A DNA stretch of 50,202 bases from Gracilibacillus boraciitolerans JCM 21714 (GCF_000521485.1 NZ_BAVS01000024.1:1-50202); one strand, 5' to 3'; shown: positions 18,296-29,750, counted from the stretch's first letter. The notes: generated by a model from the letters alone, not told the origin. Numbers and translations: made by a program.

Positions 18296-18957
18296 AGATT
18301 TTTTTCCTAATGTCATACCGGAAGATTTATGGGAAGCAACACTAGAAACGCTCTACATGACAATAATTTCTGTGATAGGAACTTTAATTTTAGGTATCAT
18401 TTTAGGGCTCTTATTATTTCTGACGGATAGAGGAAACTTATGGAAGAACAGCTTTATTAATTTCCTGACAGCTACTTTCGTAAATGTGTTTCGCGCCATT
18501 CCATTTATCATTTTAATTCTATTATTATTTCCTTTCACTGACTTCTTAATTGGTACAATTCGAGGCTGGGAAGCAGCATTACCTGCCTTAATAATTGGTG
18601 CCGGCCCATTCTACGCAAGGCTTGTAGAGATTGGCTTAAAAGAAGTGGACAAAGGTGTTATTGAAGCAGCCAAATCGATGGGTGCAAAATCACATACAAT
18701 TATTTTTAAAGTATTATTACCTGAATCCATGCCTGCACTTATTTCAGGATTAACCGTCACAGGAATTGCTTTAATCGGTTATACAGCAATTGCGGGTGTA
18801 ATTGGAGCAGGTGGTCTTGGCTCTCTTGCCTACTTACAAGGATTTCAGAGACGTGATTTTGATGTGATATTAGCATGTACCATCTTAATTATTATTATAG
18901 TTTTCATTTTTCAATTCATTGGGGGATTTACTATCCAAAGCGATAGATAAAAGATAA
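18288..18957 (+). CDS. metP: Methionine ABC transporter permease (frame broken near the end)
   Basis: Membrane subunit of the methionine importer (MetI/MetP), with five hydrophobic segments and the coupling loop 'EAAKSMGAKSHTIIFKVLLPE' region (about residues 127-146). It overlaps metN. The five-G run at 18921-18925 breaks the frame in the last 15 codons. With four G's the protein ends 'FIGDLLSKAIDKR' at TAA 18955-18957, the expected MetI tail, and is 222 residues. As printed it ends '...FIGGFTIQSDR'. Confidence 0.92.
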
Positions 18958-18984
18958 ATAAAAGACAAGAAGGGATGATTTATT

Positions 18985-19893
18985 TTGAAAAAATTATTAA
19001 TATTTTTATTTGCAACATTATTCTTATTTGCGCTAGTTGCTTGCGGCACAGCAGGAGATGAGGACCAAACAGCAGATAAAGGTAATGCTAGTGAAGAAAC
19101 AGAAGAAACAACTGACGAAGGTAACCAGGAAGAAGACAGTGAAGCCTCAGAACAAGAACCTGTTAAACTTGTAATTGGTGCAACCAGTGTTCCTCACGCA
19201 GAAGTATTAGAAAAAGCTAAACCTTTATTAGCAGAAAAAGGAATTGAAATTGAAATTGAAGTATATCAAGAATATGTGTTCCCTAATGATGATTTGGAAA
19301 ACGGCACTTTAGATGCTAATTACTTCCAACATATTCCATACCTTGAATCACAAAAAGAAGAAAAAGGCTTCGACTTTGTAAACATTGGTGGTATTCATAT
19401 TGAGCCAATGGGAATCTATTCAAAAAACATTACCAGTCTTGATGATATTAAAGAAGGAACAGCTGTAATTATGAGTAACTCTGTAGCAGATCACGGACGT
19501 ATATTATCACTTCTTGAAAGAGAAGGTTTGCTTACTCTGGATGATAGTGTAGAAGCAGTTGACGCTACTGTACAGGATGTGGCAGAGAATCCATTAAATC
19601 TTGAATTTGTTACAGATGTTGACGCTGGGTTCCTCCCTGAATTTTATGACCGCGAGGAAGATTCACTAGTAGCAATTAATACTAACTATGCTATTGAGGC
19701 AGGACTAGTTCCAACAGAAGATGCTTTAATTCTTGAAGGTGCAGAATCTCCATATGTAAATGTGATTGCAGCTCGTGCGGAAGATAAAGATAAGGAAGCT
19801 CTTCACACATTAGTTGAAGTATTACGTTCTGAGGAAATTCAAACTTTCATAGAAGAGGAATATAAAGGTGCAGTAGTACCAGTTTCTGAATAA
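18985..19893 (+). CDS. metQ: Methionine-binding lipoprotein
   Basis: Substrate-binding lipoprotein of the methionine importer (NlpA/MetQ family), 302 residues. It starts at TTG (18985) behind AGAAGGGA. The signal peptide ends in lipobox 'LVAC' (Cys about residue 20), followed by an unusually acidic Glu/Asp-rich linker (about residues 23-53), then the binding domain starting 'LVIGATSVPHAEVLEKAKPLL' and including 'DANYFQHIPYLE'. The acidic linker suits a salt-tolerant organism. It is third in metNPQ and is followed by a strong terminator. Confidence 0.93.
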   Translation: MKKLLIFLFATLFLFALVACGTAGDEDQTADKGNASEETEETTDEGNQEEDSEASEQEPVKLVIGATSVPHAEVLEKAKPLLAEKGIEIEIEVYQEYVFPNDDLENGTLDANYFQHIPYLESQKEEKGFDFVNIGGIHIEPMGIYSKNITSLDDIKEGTAVIMSNSVADHGRILSLLEREGLLTLDDSVEAVDATVQDVAENPLNLEFVTDVDAGFLPEFYDREEDSLVAINTNYAIEAGLVPTEDALILEGAESPYVNVIAARAEDKDKEALHTLVEVLRSEEIQTFIEEEYKGAVVPVSE

Positions 19894-19903
19894 GAACATT
19901 CAA

Positions 19904-19932
19904 AAAAGCGTGGCAGTTATTGCCACGCTTTT
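19904..19932 (+). terminator. Terminator of metNPQ
   Basis: Perfect 12-base stem AAAAGCGTGGCA/TGCCACGCTTTT with a five-base loop, 10 bases after the metQ stop. Because of its A and T flanks it may also serve the convergent chemoreceptor gene. Confidence 0.88.
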
Positions 19933-19955
19933 GTTTTACACTTTTTTAAAAAAAT

Positions 19956-21676
19956 CTATACTTTAAATCTACTAATTAAACGATTTAAATCTTGCGATAA
20001 CTTGGCAAGAGAATCTGCATTACTAGATATTTCCTGCATGCTAGCTGACTGTTGTTCAGCTGTTGCTGAGCTTTCTTCAATTCCAGCCGCTACCTCTTCT
20101 GATGTCGATGCAATATCCGTGCTTGAACTGCTTACTTTTTCACTAGAAGTTGCAATTTCATTAAGGTTACCTGTAATAACGTTGATTCGTTCCATCATAT
20201 TTGCCATGGAGGACTGAATCGTTTGAAAGCTTTGCTGGCTTTCTAAAATCTGCTGATTACCCGCTTCTACTTTAGTATAACCACCTTCTAAAGCTCCAGC
20301 TACTTCTGTGGTTTCAGATTGTAATCCACCAATAATATCTGTAATTTCTGTAACGGAATCACTTACTTGTTCGGCTAATTTACGAACTTCATCTGCTACA
20401 ACCGCAAAACCTTTACCGGATTCACCAGCTCGAGCTGCTTCAATAGCAGCGTTTAATGCTAATAAGTTGGTTTGTTCTGCAATACCCTGAATCACATCTA
20501 TCAATGTTGATATTTTATTTGATTGATCCTCTAATCCTTTTACTTTAGCTACTGTCGTTTTCATCATCGAAGTAATTTGTTTCATAAATTCTACTGATTC
20601 ATTCATTTGTGTTTCACTAGTCTTAGATAATGACAAAACCTCTTGTGAATCTGTTTGTAAGGATTCTCCTTCTTGACTAGATACGCCAATCTTTCTGTGT
20701 AATTCTTCCATAGAACTTGAAATATCGCTTGAAGCACTTGCCTGTTGTTCTGCTCCACGAGACATTTCTTCCATAGTAGTCGCAATCTGTTGAGAACCTT
20801 GACTCACTTCATCAGAAGATTGTGATAACTCCCTACTTTGATCGTTGACTTCCACAGATATTTCTTTAATATTCTGCACCATATTTTTCAGTTCATCTAT
20901 CATACGATTGGTACTTTTAGCCAGGCTTCCGATCTCATCTTTTCGATCATCATCAATCTTTCAATATTCAAATTACCATTTGCAATCTGCTCATTAACGT
21001 CAACAAGCTGTGAGATTGGTTTAGTGATTTGTTTAATTAAAAGGAAACTTAATAAAAATAATAAGCCAATAAAAATTAATATCACGATAATAAAGAAAAT
21101 AAAAATAATGTTAGTAGTCTGCTCAATTTCCTCTAAAGTGACAGTTGTTGTTGCTTCTAACTCTTGTTGCAATAGATCTATTTCATTTCTTGCCAGATCA
21201 AATTCTTCACGCATGTTGTCTAACAAACTATTAATCATGACTCTGTCCGTAGATTGAAATATCGACTCACTTATATTTTTCCATCTATCAAAGCTGGCAT
21301 TAAAACTAGCAAAGTGTTTTTCGGTGACTGATTGATCAAGATTTGTATTATTTTTCAATATTGCTTCGACATTTTTCATTTGTTCTTCTACTTGTTGTAC
21401 ATTCTCCTCATATACCGACATGTACTCTTCTTTATTTCCCTCATCCAAAAAAGAAGTGATAAGTGCCTGATCAGATTGATATAAATCTCGATCTGCGTTC
21501 AATAAATTTGACGAAGGCTGGTAAAGATCATCATAAAGCTGTTGTTTTAAATCGTCACTTACTGTTAAAATGGTATTCATCAATAATGCACTACTTACAA
21601 TAATAACAATAATTGCTAAACCAAGAATGGAATAAAGCTTGGTCGATAATTTTCGATCCTTTAGTAATTTTTTCAT
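19956..21676 (-). CDS. Methyl-accepting chemotaxis protein (frame broken by one base)
   Basis: Membrane chemoreceptor of about 573 residues. It has an N-terminal transmembrane helix ('[17 protein letters not shown]'), an extracytoplasmic four-helix-bundle-type domain (about residues 35-185), a second helix ('[20 protein letters not shown]'), a HAMP domain and a long signalling coiled coil whose hairpin tip has '[20 protein letters not shown]' and '[14 protein letters not shown]'. One base is missing near 20955-20956 in the HAMP region; restoring it joins '...GNLNIER' to '[18 protein letters not shown]'. The ligand is unknown. No other chemotaxis gene is in the window. Confidence 0.85.
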
Positions 21677-21762
21677 TAAATAAATCCTCCCTTGTTTATT
21701 ATATCGACAAAAAATGACTAATATTTATCTAATCTCAAAAAATATTATAAGGAGCTGTGTAA

Positions 21763-22143
21763 ATGCAAAAGCTATATTTCGAAAAAGCTTGGGAAAAGAC
21801 TATTAGCGACCATGATAAGCAATATATCAAAAATCGCTTTGAACAAACAAAAAATGAGCAGGAACATAACATTAAACTTGTACCAATTCGAATTGCTTAT
21901 AATCACCGTAATGATTTATTAGTAACGGTTTTAATCCACAATTTTGAAGCTGTTACTAACGATCTCAGTACAATAAATGTGGAACTCTTCGAACACTCAA
22001 CTCAAATTGGAGAAGAAAATTTTACTGAACATCGATTACAGTTAGAGGCTCATACCAGTATGCCCTGGACATTCATTTTTCCTTATGGCAGCTATTCCGA
22101 TATACGGAACACAAACAACATTACCGCTAAGTTAGCGGAATAA
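21763..22143 (+). CDS. SLAP domain-containing protein
   Basis: A 126-residue protein with no membrane segment. The opening 'KLYFEKAWEKTISDHDKQYI', the 'IRIAYNHRNDLLVTVLIHN' block and the ending 'TSMPWTFIFPYGS' match the small SLAP domain found in Bacillales proteins, some encoded near accessory Sec genes. Function is poorly known. AAGGAGC precedes the ATG, and a bidirectional terminator follows. Confidence 0.7.
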   Translation: MQKLYFEKAWEKTISDHDKQYIKNRFEQTKNEQEHNIKLVPIRIAYNHRNDLLVTVLIHNFEAVTNDLSTINVELFEHSTQIGEENFTEHRLQLEAHTSMPWTFIFPYGSYSDIRNTNNITAKLAE

Positions 22144-22166
22144 GCTATAGAGCATTATAGATCAGA

Positions 22167-22201
22167 AAAAACCTGTTCCTTTTTTAAACGGAACAGGTTT
22201 T
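22167..22201. terminator. Bidirectional terminator between the SLAP gene and the ABC permease
   Basis: Perfect 12-base arms AAAACCTGTTCC (22167-22178) and GGAACAGGTTTT (22190-22201), with A's before and T's after, between convergent genes. Confidence 0.85.
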
Positions 22202-22211
22202 TGATATTTTC

Positions 22212-23808
22212 TCAGCCTAATGCATCTCTTTTGCGATAGCCGATAAAGCTTAAAATTGCACTAATTATACAAATGACCAGCAATACCTCAATAGGTTTCC
22301 AACTAAACTCCTCAACAGGAAGCTGAGGAATATGAGAAAAACTGGATATATTCGCCACCCAAGCGGGCATGTCGAGCAATCCACCTAGATAAACCGTAAA
22401 AAAAGAATACACCAAATACATCCATACTAGCGGTGTCCACCTTGGCAAAAATCCGAATAAAAAAGTAGCTAGAATTAAAATAATCAACATCGCCGGAATG
22501 TAAGCCATCCCCGCTTTTAATAAATTAGTTAACGGAATAGGATCTACCATCACGTTAGTAGCAGTCATCCATAAACCAAAGATTGCAAGAAATAAAGAGA
22601 GCACTCCGATAACTATCGCAAGAATAAAATAATGCGCCAGCAACTGATACCTAGAGACACCCCTTGTTAATAAATGCTCGTTACGCTCCTTCTTTTCTTC
22701 TCCTCTTATTTTGAGGAAAATTAAGATTGCCGGTACGGTTGCGAGAATAGCTAAAACGACCATCAACATCGTAATAAATTGTTCTGTCAAGGTATACTCA
22801 GGATCAGACCCTAACATTTGCTTTACCACTTCATTCCCTTCAAAAAACGATTCCAGATCTCCAAAAACGGAACCATAAGAAACCCCCTATTAATAGCATG
22901 GCACACAGCCAGGAAATAATCGCAGTTCTTTGTAATCTTAAAATTAGTCCTATTGGAGATAACAACCATTTTGATGCTTCTTGTTTGCCAGGCTTTGATG
23001 GAAGAAGTCCAGCTCCTACATCTCTGATATTATTCAGATAGAATGCTATGATAATAAAAATTAAAAATAAGAGAAGAATTACCACAATCGGCCACCAATA
23101 ATTATCCACGTATACCTCTGTTCTTATAAGCAAACCAAGAGGAGAAATAAGACTTAACATTTCACTGCTGACATCTCCAATTGCTCGCATTAAATAGCAG
23201 AATAATAATATTCCAATTGATAAGCCAATTGTGGCTCTTGACGTTTCCATTAGCTGCGAGATAATCGCAGTAATTCCAGTAAAAATTAAACCGGCAGCTG
23301 CCAGTGTAGCGCCATATAAAATAGATCCTTGTATATCCATTCCTTCAACATCTATGGCTATTAAACCAATTGCTGTCAATAAACCAATCGCAACATTTAA
23401 TAAACTTACTAAAATTAAGGAAGCACTTAGCCCAGACAATCGGCCTACAGGTAATGATCTGATTAATTCATACTTTCCTTCTTCCTCCTCTTTTCTCGTC
23501 ATTTTAGCGACTAACAATATACTCATAATCGCAAGGACGATCGCCGTAAACAATAACATCTGGTGGGCCATCATCGCACCATTCGTATAATCCTCAATAC
23601 CATAACCAGGTCCTACCATTGCAATCATAGCGGGATTTTCCATTGTCTCTGCTATCGCTTGACGTTCCTGTTGATTTTGATACATCCCACTAAAGGCTGA
23701 AGCCGTTAAAAGGCTTACACCGACCAATGAAATGGTCCATATTATACTTGAGATTCTCGTCTGACGCCATTTGAAAAAGAACAGTTCTAACAGTTTATGA
23801 AATAACAT
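22212..23808 (-). CDS. ABC exporter membrane subunit, polyketide-antibiotic-exporter type (frame broken at a C run)
   Basis: Membrane component of an ABC-2-type exporter, about 531 residues with roughly twelve helices in two similar halves; each half has a charged loop before a Leu/Val-rich helix ('RKEEEEGKYELIRSLPVGRL' and 'GEEKKERNEHLLTRGVSRYQ'). It resembles the TnrB/COG3559 group, annotated as polyketide antibiotic exporters. ATG 23808 is preferred because GAAGGG precedes it. The five-C run at 22883-22887 breaks the frame; four give the continuous '...LLIGVSYGSVFGDLESFF'. It lies four bases after the ATPase gene. The exported substrate is unknown. Confidence 0.8.
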
Positions 23809-23812
23809 GTTA

Positions 23813-24706
23813 TTACCCTTCCTTCGAACGGTAGTCATTTTGATAATGACGCATAAATAAGGCTTCTAAGGTTGGCGGCATACTCTCTAACTTCCTAACA
23901 CCATACTTGCTAAGTTCTTCTATTACTTTTGCTAAACGTTCTGTATCAACTTGAAAAGAATACTCCTCATCGTTTTCGATAAAATCATGCACTCCCTTTA
24001 ACTGTTGAAGGGCTTCAGCAGATCTTTCTGTTTTTAGTTGAATATGAGTTCTTGTTAAATGTCGTAATTCATCAAGTGTGCCACTTTCGATCATTTCTCC
24101 CTCGCGAATAATACCTACTCGATCACAAAGCTTCTCCACTTCTGATAAAATATGACTGGACAGCAATACACTTTTACCGTTAGCTTTTACTTCCTGTACA
24201 CACTCCTGAAAAATTTGCTCCATTAATGGATCTAAACCTGCTGTAGGTTCATCCAGGATATACAAATCAGCATCTGAAGAAAATGCAGAGATCAAAGCAA
24301 TTTTTTGACGATTACCTTTCGAATAAGATCCAGCTTTCTTTCTCGGGTCAAGCTGAAATCGTTCCACCAATTCATCTCGCTTCTGTTTATTAATACTCCC
24401 TTTTAATTTTAAAAAAGTATCAATTATTTCCCCACCAGTTAAGCTTTCCCATAAATATACATCTCCAGGTACATAGGCAACCCTACGGTGAATATCAACA
24501 GCCTCTTTCCAAACATCCTTTCCAAAAATGAGAGCATTACCTGAAGTAGCTTGTATGATTCCTAACAAAATACGAATTGTTGTCGACTTTCCAGCACCAT
24601 TCGGTCCTATAAATCCATATACTTCGCCTTGTTTCACTTCAAAATTAATGCCGTTTAACGCTTTAAAAGAACCAAATTTCTTCTCTATCTGTCTTACTTC
24701 AATCAT
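23813..24706 (-). CDS. ABC exporter ATP-binding protein
   Basis: ATPase subunit for the permease just downstream, 297 residues. Walker A 'GPNGAGKST', Q-loop region, Walker B 'DLYILDEPTAGLD' and switch 'LLSSHILSEVE' are intact; the signature is a variant 'SYSKGNRQK' where canonical members have LSGGQ-type sequences, as in many ABC-2 exporters. The C-terminal extension (about residues 215-297) is typical of the drug and antibiotic exporter ATPases. It is transcribed with the permease; the substrate cannot be inferred. Confidence 0.88.
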   Translation of the reverse strand: MIEVRQIEKKFGSFKALNGINFEVKQGEVYGFIGPNGAGKSTTIRILLGIIQATSGNALIFGKDVWKEAVDIHRRVAYVPGDVYLWESLTGGEIIDTFLKLKGSINKQKRDELVERFQLDPRKKAGSYSKGNRQKIALISAFSSDADLYILDEPTAGLDPLMEQIFQECVQEVKANGKSVLLSSHILSEVEKLCDRVGIIREGEMIESGTLDELRHLTRTHIQLKTERSAEALQQLKGVHDFIENDEEYSFQVDTERLAKVIEELSKYGVRKLESMPPTLEALFMRHYQNDYRSKEG

Positions 24707-24795
24707 CTTTATATCAAGACCTCCTTAAAATTTTTAAATAGAAATTAATAACTATATTTTACTAACTACAGAGGATATTTGGAACTTATTTTTTA

Positions 24796-24804
24796 TGGTA
24801 TAAT
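24796..24804 (+). promoter_or_regulatory. Extended -10 promoter of the PAS-GGDEF-EAL gene
   Basis: TGGTATAAT is a consensus extended -10 element, about 75 bases before the ATG at 24879. A -35 is not convincing. Confidence 0.45.
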
Positions 24805-24878
24805 GGGTAAAAGTACTTAATTTTTAAAAATGAACGCCATTACATCTATATTAAAAGTACATAAAGGAGCGTATCATC

Positions 24879-27301
24879 ATGCCATCACCTTTTTCATACA
24901 AAGAGTTAATAACCTTATTAAATCAGATACCTGATCCGATGTTTATTACGGAAGCTAAGAAAGATGGTTTTTTGCATATAATCGAGGCAAATGATGCTGC
25001 TGTGGAACATATGAAGTACACGAAAGACGAATTGCTTACGATGTCACCATTCGATTTAGTTGAAAGTGATTTTTTAAAGAAGGCTACTATTAATCATACG
25101 GAATTAAAAAGAGGAAAAGTACTTGAACTGGAATCTATTCATGTTACAAAGGAAGGCAAAAACGTTCCTGTTAATCTGAAATTAAAGCAAGTTAATTTCA
25201 CTGATAAGAACCCTTATGTAATTACTTTATTTAATGATATTAGCGATAAACATCATACAGAAGCTCTGTTAAAAAATACTCATCAACAACTAGAAGCTTT
25301 ATTTGATTATAATCCTGATTTAATATTTATGATGGACAACGAGGGATATTTCATCAATACGAATCCTGCGAACTACCGTATATTAAAGTATACGAAGGAA
25401 GAAATGTTATTAAAAAATTTTAGCGATGTCGTCTATCCTGACGATATGGAACTTACCAATGAGCATTTTCAATTGGTATTGAATAAACAAAGTGTTCAAG
25501 TCGAATTAAGAGTTTTAGATAAACAACAGAACATTTTAATTTTAGATGTTACAGCAGTACCGATTATTACTAAAGACAAAGTTGCAGGAATAATCGGCAT
25601 AGCCCGAGATATTTCTGAAGAAAAAAGAATGTCTAATGCGTTACAAGAAAGTGAACAGCGCTACCGCTCGATATATGAAAATAACATAGATGCAGTACTT
25701 TCATTTGATTTAAATGGTCGATTTTCATATATGAATAAAGCAACAGAAGACTGATGGGATATACTGCTGATGAATTAATTGGCACTCCCTTCCTGCCTCA
25801 TATTGTTCCAGAGGAAAGAGAACGCACAGCAGAGGAATATGCAAAAGTTAAGAGTGGAAATGCGGTACAGTATGAAACATGTATGTTCAACAAACAGCAA
25901 GAACGAGTTCACCTACACGTAACCGTTATTCCAATTATAGTTGATGGTGAAGTTACAGGTATCCACTGCTTAGGAAAAGACATAACTGACAAGAAAAAAT
26001 TCGAAGAAAAGCTGAATTATATGGCATACCATGATTATTTAACAGCACTGCCAAACCAGCATCATTTTCATTACCTGTTAAAAAAACTTTTATCTAATAA
26101 TACTTCAGCAGAATTTGCTATTTTTTTCTTGGATTTAGATCGTTTTAAAATTGTGAATGATTCACTCGGACATGAATATGGCGACGTACTTTTAAAAAAA
26201 GTAGCACAACGAATTCAGTCTAATAAACCTTCAACTAGTACTGCATTTCGCTACGGTGGTGACGAATTTATTTTATTATTAGAGCAAACTACAGAAGCTA
26301 AATCAAAAGCAATCGCTGAAAAATTATTAAAAAAGTTTATCGTTACCATATGACTTAGAAGGGATCGATTTAGTTGCAACACCTAGTATTGGAATAAGTA
26401 TCTATCCTCATGATGGACAGGATGCCAAAACATTGATTAAGAAGCAGATAATGCAATGTATCATGCCAAAAGAAATGGAAAAAATAACTTTCAATTTTAT
26501 TGCGATTCCATGCATAGTAAAATTCAAGGCAATGTTGAGATGGAATCTTTATTAAGAAAAGCCATTACGAATAAAGAATTTATTCTCTTATATCAGCCAC
26601 AAATAAATGCTAATTCAAAAACAATTCGCGGTGTTGAAGCACTAATTCGCTGGAACAATAAAGAACTTGGCATGATTTCACCGGCTGAATTTATACCTTT
26701 AGCAGAGGAAAGCGGACTGATTGTTCCCATTGGTGAATGGGTTTTGAAAGAAGCGTGCCAACAAATTAAAGCTTGGCATCAACAAGGATTACCAAAATTC
26801 CCTGTTTCCGTAAATCTCTCTATCAGGCAGTTTTATCAGCATGATTTAGTACCAACCATTCAGCAAATCTTAGAAGAAGCTGACGTTGATCCCAAATATT
26901 TAGAGCTTGAAATTACGGAATCGATGGCAATGGACGCAGATTCAGCCTCAACAATTTTAAATGAATTAAAGAAATTAGGCGTATGTATTGCGATTGATGA
27001 TTTTGGTACAGGATACAGCTCCTTAAGCTATTTAAAGAAATTCCCGATTGATCATTTAAAGATCGATCAGTCCTTTGTCAAAGATATATCAGTAGATGTC
27101 GATGATCGTGATATAATATCTACAATTATTATGCTTGCACATAATCTTGATATTGTAACAATTGCAGAAGGTGTCGAAACCGAAGAACATATCACTTTTT
27201 TAAAGAAACATGGTTGTGATGTATTGCAAGGCTATCACTTCAGCAAACCATTACCACCAAAAGACTTTGAAAAGTGGTACTCAAACTGGAACTTTAAGTA
27301 A
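24879..27301 (+). CDS. PAS-GGDEF-EAL c-di-GMP signalling protein with three frame breaks
   Basis: Cytoplasmic protein of about 807 residues with three PAS domains (around residues 1-120, 130-255, 260-385), a GGDEF domain ('FRYGGDEFILLLEQ') and an EAL domain ('GVEALIRW', 'LELEITESMAM', 'IDDFGTGYSSLSYLKKFPID', 'TIAEGVETEEH', 'LQGYHFSKP'). The catalytic motifs of both enzyme domains look complete; I see no RxxD inhibitory site at the usual place before GGDEF. No membrane segment is seen. Three single-base changes break the frame: a missing T near 25752, an extra A in 26329-26334 and a missing G near 26441. None is at a G/C run, so this could be a decaying gene as well as an error cluster. Confidence 0.82.
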
Positions 27302-27356
27302 ATAAATAGTTACCCATTACGTCTAATTAATCTCAGTTACCATTGTATTTTATGAT

Positions 27357-27407
27357 AAAGAAAGTGGACAACTTCTATAATTATTAGAAAATTTGTCCAC
27401 TTTCTTT
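27357..27407. terminator. Bidirectional terminator between the GGDEF-EAL and PII-like genes
   Basis: Perfect 15-base arms (27357-27371 and 27393-27407) with A-rich and T-rich edges, six bases from the stop of the PII-like gene and 55 bases after the EAL stop. Confidence 0.85.
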
Positions 27408-27413
27408 CGTTAC

Positions 27414-28080
27414 TTATTCATAAATTCCATAGGTTTGATTGACGTCCTGCACAAAAATGATCCCATTACCTGGTTCATCAATTTTTAAATCTTCGCGGAT
27501 TTTAGTTACAATCGCCTCAGTATAATTTTCATCAGATAAGATCATCACGATTTCTTTCTCCGGTTCAATATCCATCGAAAATAATTTACTTGTTTCATGC
27601 ACACCCGAACCACGGGCATTAAGAATTGTCCCACCTTTAGATCCTGCCTTTTGAGCAGATTCTATTACATCTTCCGCTTTTCCTTTATCTACAACAGCCA
27701 TAATATTCTGGTACATGATTTTTCCATCCCCCTCTTTCATCATCGTCATCTATTTGACAACTTCTCGTTCCCATTAAACTTGTTAAGGACGTGGTAAACA
27801 CAATACCATGATTCGGTTTTTCAAAATGAAACACTTTATTTAAATGTTCTAATGTTTTTGTTGTTGTTTTGCGATTAGAGATCATCATAACAATCTCTTT
27901 TTTCATATCTGTAATGGCTAAAAGCTTTAAAATCTTGTTACTAATTGTCCCCCTGCCAATACAAAGGGTACCACCAGAAACACCACACTTTTTTGCCTCT
28001 TTTAAAATTTTACTTCCTAAACCATCTTTCACAATCACATGTATCAACTCGAAATGAGGTATTTTTTCCTGCGAGGTCAT
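27414..28080 (-). CDS. Double PII-like signalling protein (frame broken between the domains)
   Basis: About 221 residues containing two tandem PII-like folds. Domain 1 (about 1-105) has 'HVIVKDGLGSKILKEAKKCG', 'GGTLCIGRGT' and 'KEIVMMISNRKT'; domain 2 (about 118-221) has 'NIMAVVDKGKAEDVIESAQK', 'GGTILNARGSG' and 'KEIVMILSDENYTEAI'. The two halves clearly align with each other. Classic PII proteins bind ATP and 2-oxoglutarate and control transport and nitrogen enzymes; neither half shows a canonical uridylylation Tyr loop. The five-C run at 27728-27732 breaks the frame; four join 'DDDDERG' to 'DGKIMYQN'. Its ATG follows the DUF1538 stop by one base, so the two are co-translated. It is probably a regulator of that membrane protein. 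Confidence 0.8.
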
Positions 28081-28081
28081 A

Positions 28082-29568
28082 TTATTCTAAGCCTCCTTTT
28101 TTCGACTTCATCTTAAATATTAACCCTAATATTTGTAAGGCAATCAGCGGGGGGGTTAATGCCACCATCGCTATCATACCAAATCCATCTACTAGTACAT
28201 CTGCACCTTCAATAGCATCAGCTGCTCCATAAGTAAAAGCAAGAATAAAGGTTGCGGTCATCGGACCTGATGCAACACCTCCAGAATCAAATGCAATACC
28301 AACAAAAAGCTTTGGTGTGATATACATTAATCCAATAGCAATTGCATACCCGGGTAGCAGATAATGCCATAATTGCAATTCTGGAATCAAGATTCTCAGC
28401 ATTGATAATGCAATTGCTACCCCTACACCTATTGCCAAGGTAAATAATACTACTTTTCGTTTTACATAACCACTTGTTACATCTTCAATCTGGTTGGTTA
28501 ATACGTAGACAGCAGGTTCCGCTAATATTGTTACAATTCCTAGAATTAAACCAATAATAACAATATACGCCTTATTATCTAAGGAGGCAATACTATAACC
28601 TAATTCCGTACCTAATTCCATAAAACCAGCATTTACCCCCCTACTAAGAACAATACCAATCCGATAAAAGTAAAAACAAGACCTGTAATAATTTTGCGAA
28701 AGCTACTCTTTGATAATTTAAATGATATCTTCTGAAATATTAAAAAGATTAAAATAATCGGTAATAACGCAATAAATACTTCTTTGGAAATATGACCGAA
28801 TTCACTAATAAATGGTCCAAATAACGAGTTGGAAACTTGATGACTCTGTTCTATTGTCCCTGTTAATTCATTTTGATCCGTAATGATACTCATTAACATA
28901 ACAGTAATAATCGCACCAACTGAAACAATTGCGACTAGACCAAAGCTATCTTTTTCTGATGCCTTACTATCTTTCTTTAACATTGAAATACCTATTGATA
29001 ACGCTAGAATAAATGGTACTGTTAACGCTCCAGTAGTGGCACCGGCAGCATCAAATGAAATTGCCAAAAATTGTGGCGAAGTAAAAATCGCAATTACCAG
29101 TACAATTCCATAAAGAACAGTTAAAATTTTAAATAATGGAATATTGTGCACAATCCGGATCAATCCGAGTGAAAGTAATGCAGCAATTCCAATTGAAACG
29201 ACAACCACAATCATGTATTTAGATACTGCTCCGGCTGTGATTGAGTCGACCTGTCCTGCTAAAATATGCAAATCAGGTTCAGCAATAGATATAATAAAGC
29301 CTAAGAATAAACCAGCTAATATCACGATCCATATCTTATTAGACTTTGCTATCATCTTTCCCATATGATTACCGATTGGAGTAATACCGATTTCCACTCC
29401 TAATAAAAAGATCGATAATCCTAAAATAATAAAGACTGCACCGATAAGAAAACGAAGGATTAAAGCAATATCAAGTGAAGTGATTGTGAAGTTTAAAACT
29501 ACCACAATAATTGTTATCGGAAGTACCGCAAGAACTACTTCTAAGAGCTTTGATGTTAATATATTCAA
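28082..29568 (-). CDS. DUF1538 membrane protein (frame broken mid-gene)
   Basis: Polytopic membrane protein of about 494 residues of unknown function, starting at TTG 29568. It is an internal duplication: 'FLLGVEIGITPIGNHMGK' and 'FLVGVNAGFMELGTELG'; 'AEPDLHILAGQVDSITAG' and 'AEPAVYVLTNQIEDVTSG'; 'ISFDAAGATTGALTVPFILA' and 'IAFDSGGVASGPMTATFILA'. The repeated AEP...Q...T-G and FD..G...G..T..FILA motifs within helices suggest a substrate or ion path. The six-C run 28636-28641 breaks the frame exactly between the halves; four give 'LVGVNAGF'. The seven-G run 28149-28155 doubles a proline ('TPPL'). It is coupled to the double PII-like gene. A transporter role is inferred. Confidence 0.8.
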
Positions 29569-29750
29569 TTAAGACACATTCCTCTCTTCATTGGATGTTT
29601 ATTTTATCTATGGTAATGTTTTTATACGGAAAAAATTGAGGGAATACACTGTAGTTAATTAAATTATAGCATAAGAAAAGTGACGACTACAAAGAAGAAA
29701 GATAACTCATATATTCTGCCAATATGTATAATGTTGAAATAAGCGTTTTT

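Noticed and set aside
20838-21257. Plus-strand open frame antisense to the chemoreceptor
   Set aside because: Shadow of the coiled-coil coding sequence on the other strand, which has clear MCP domains.
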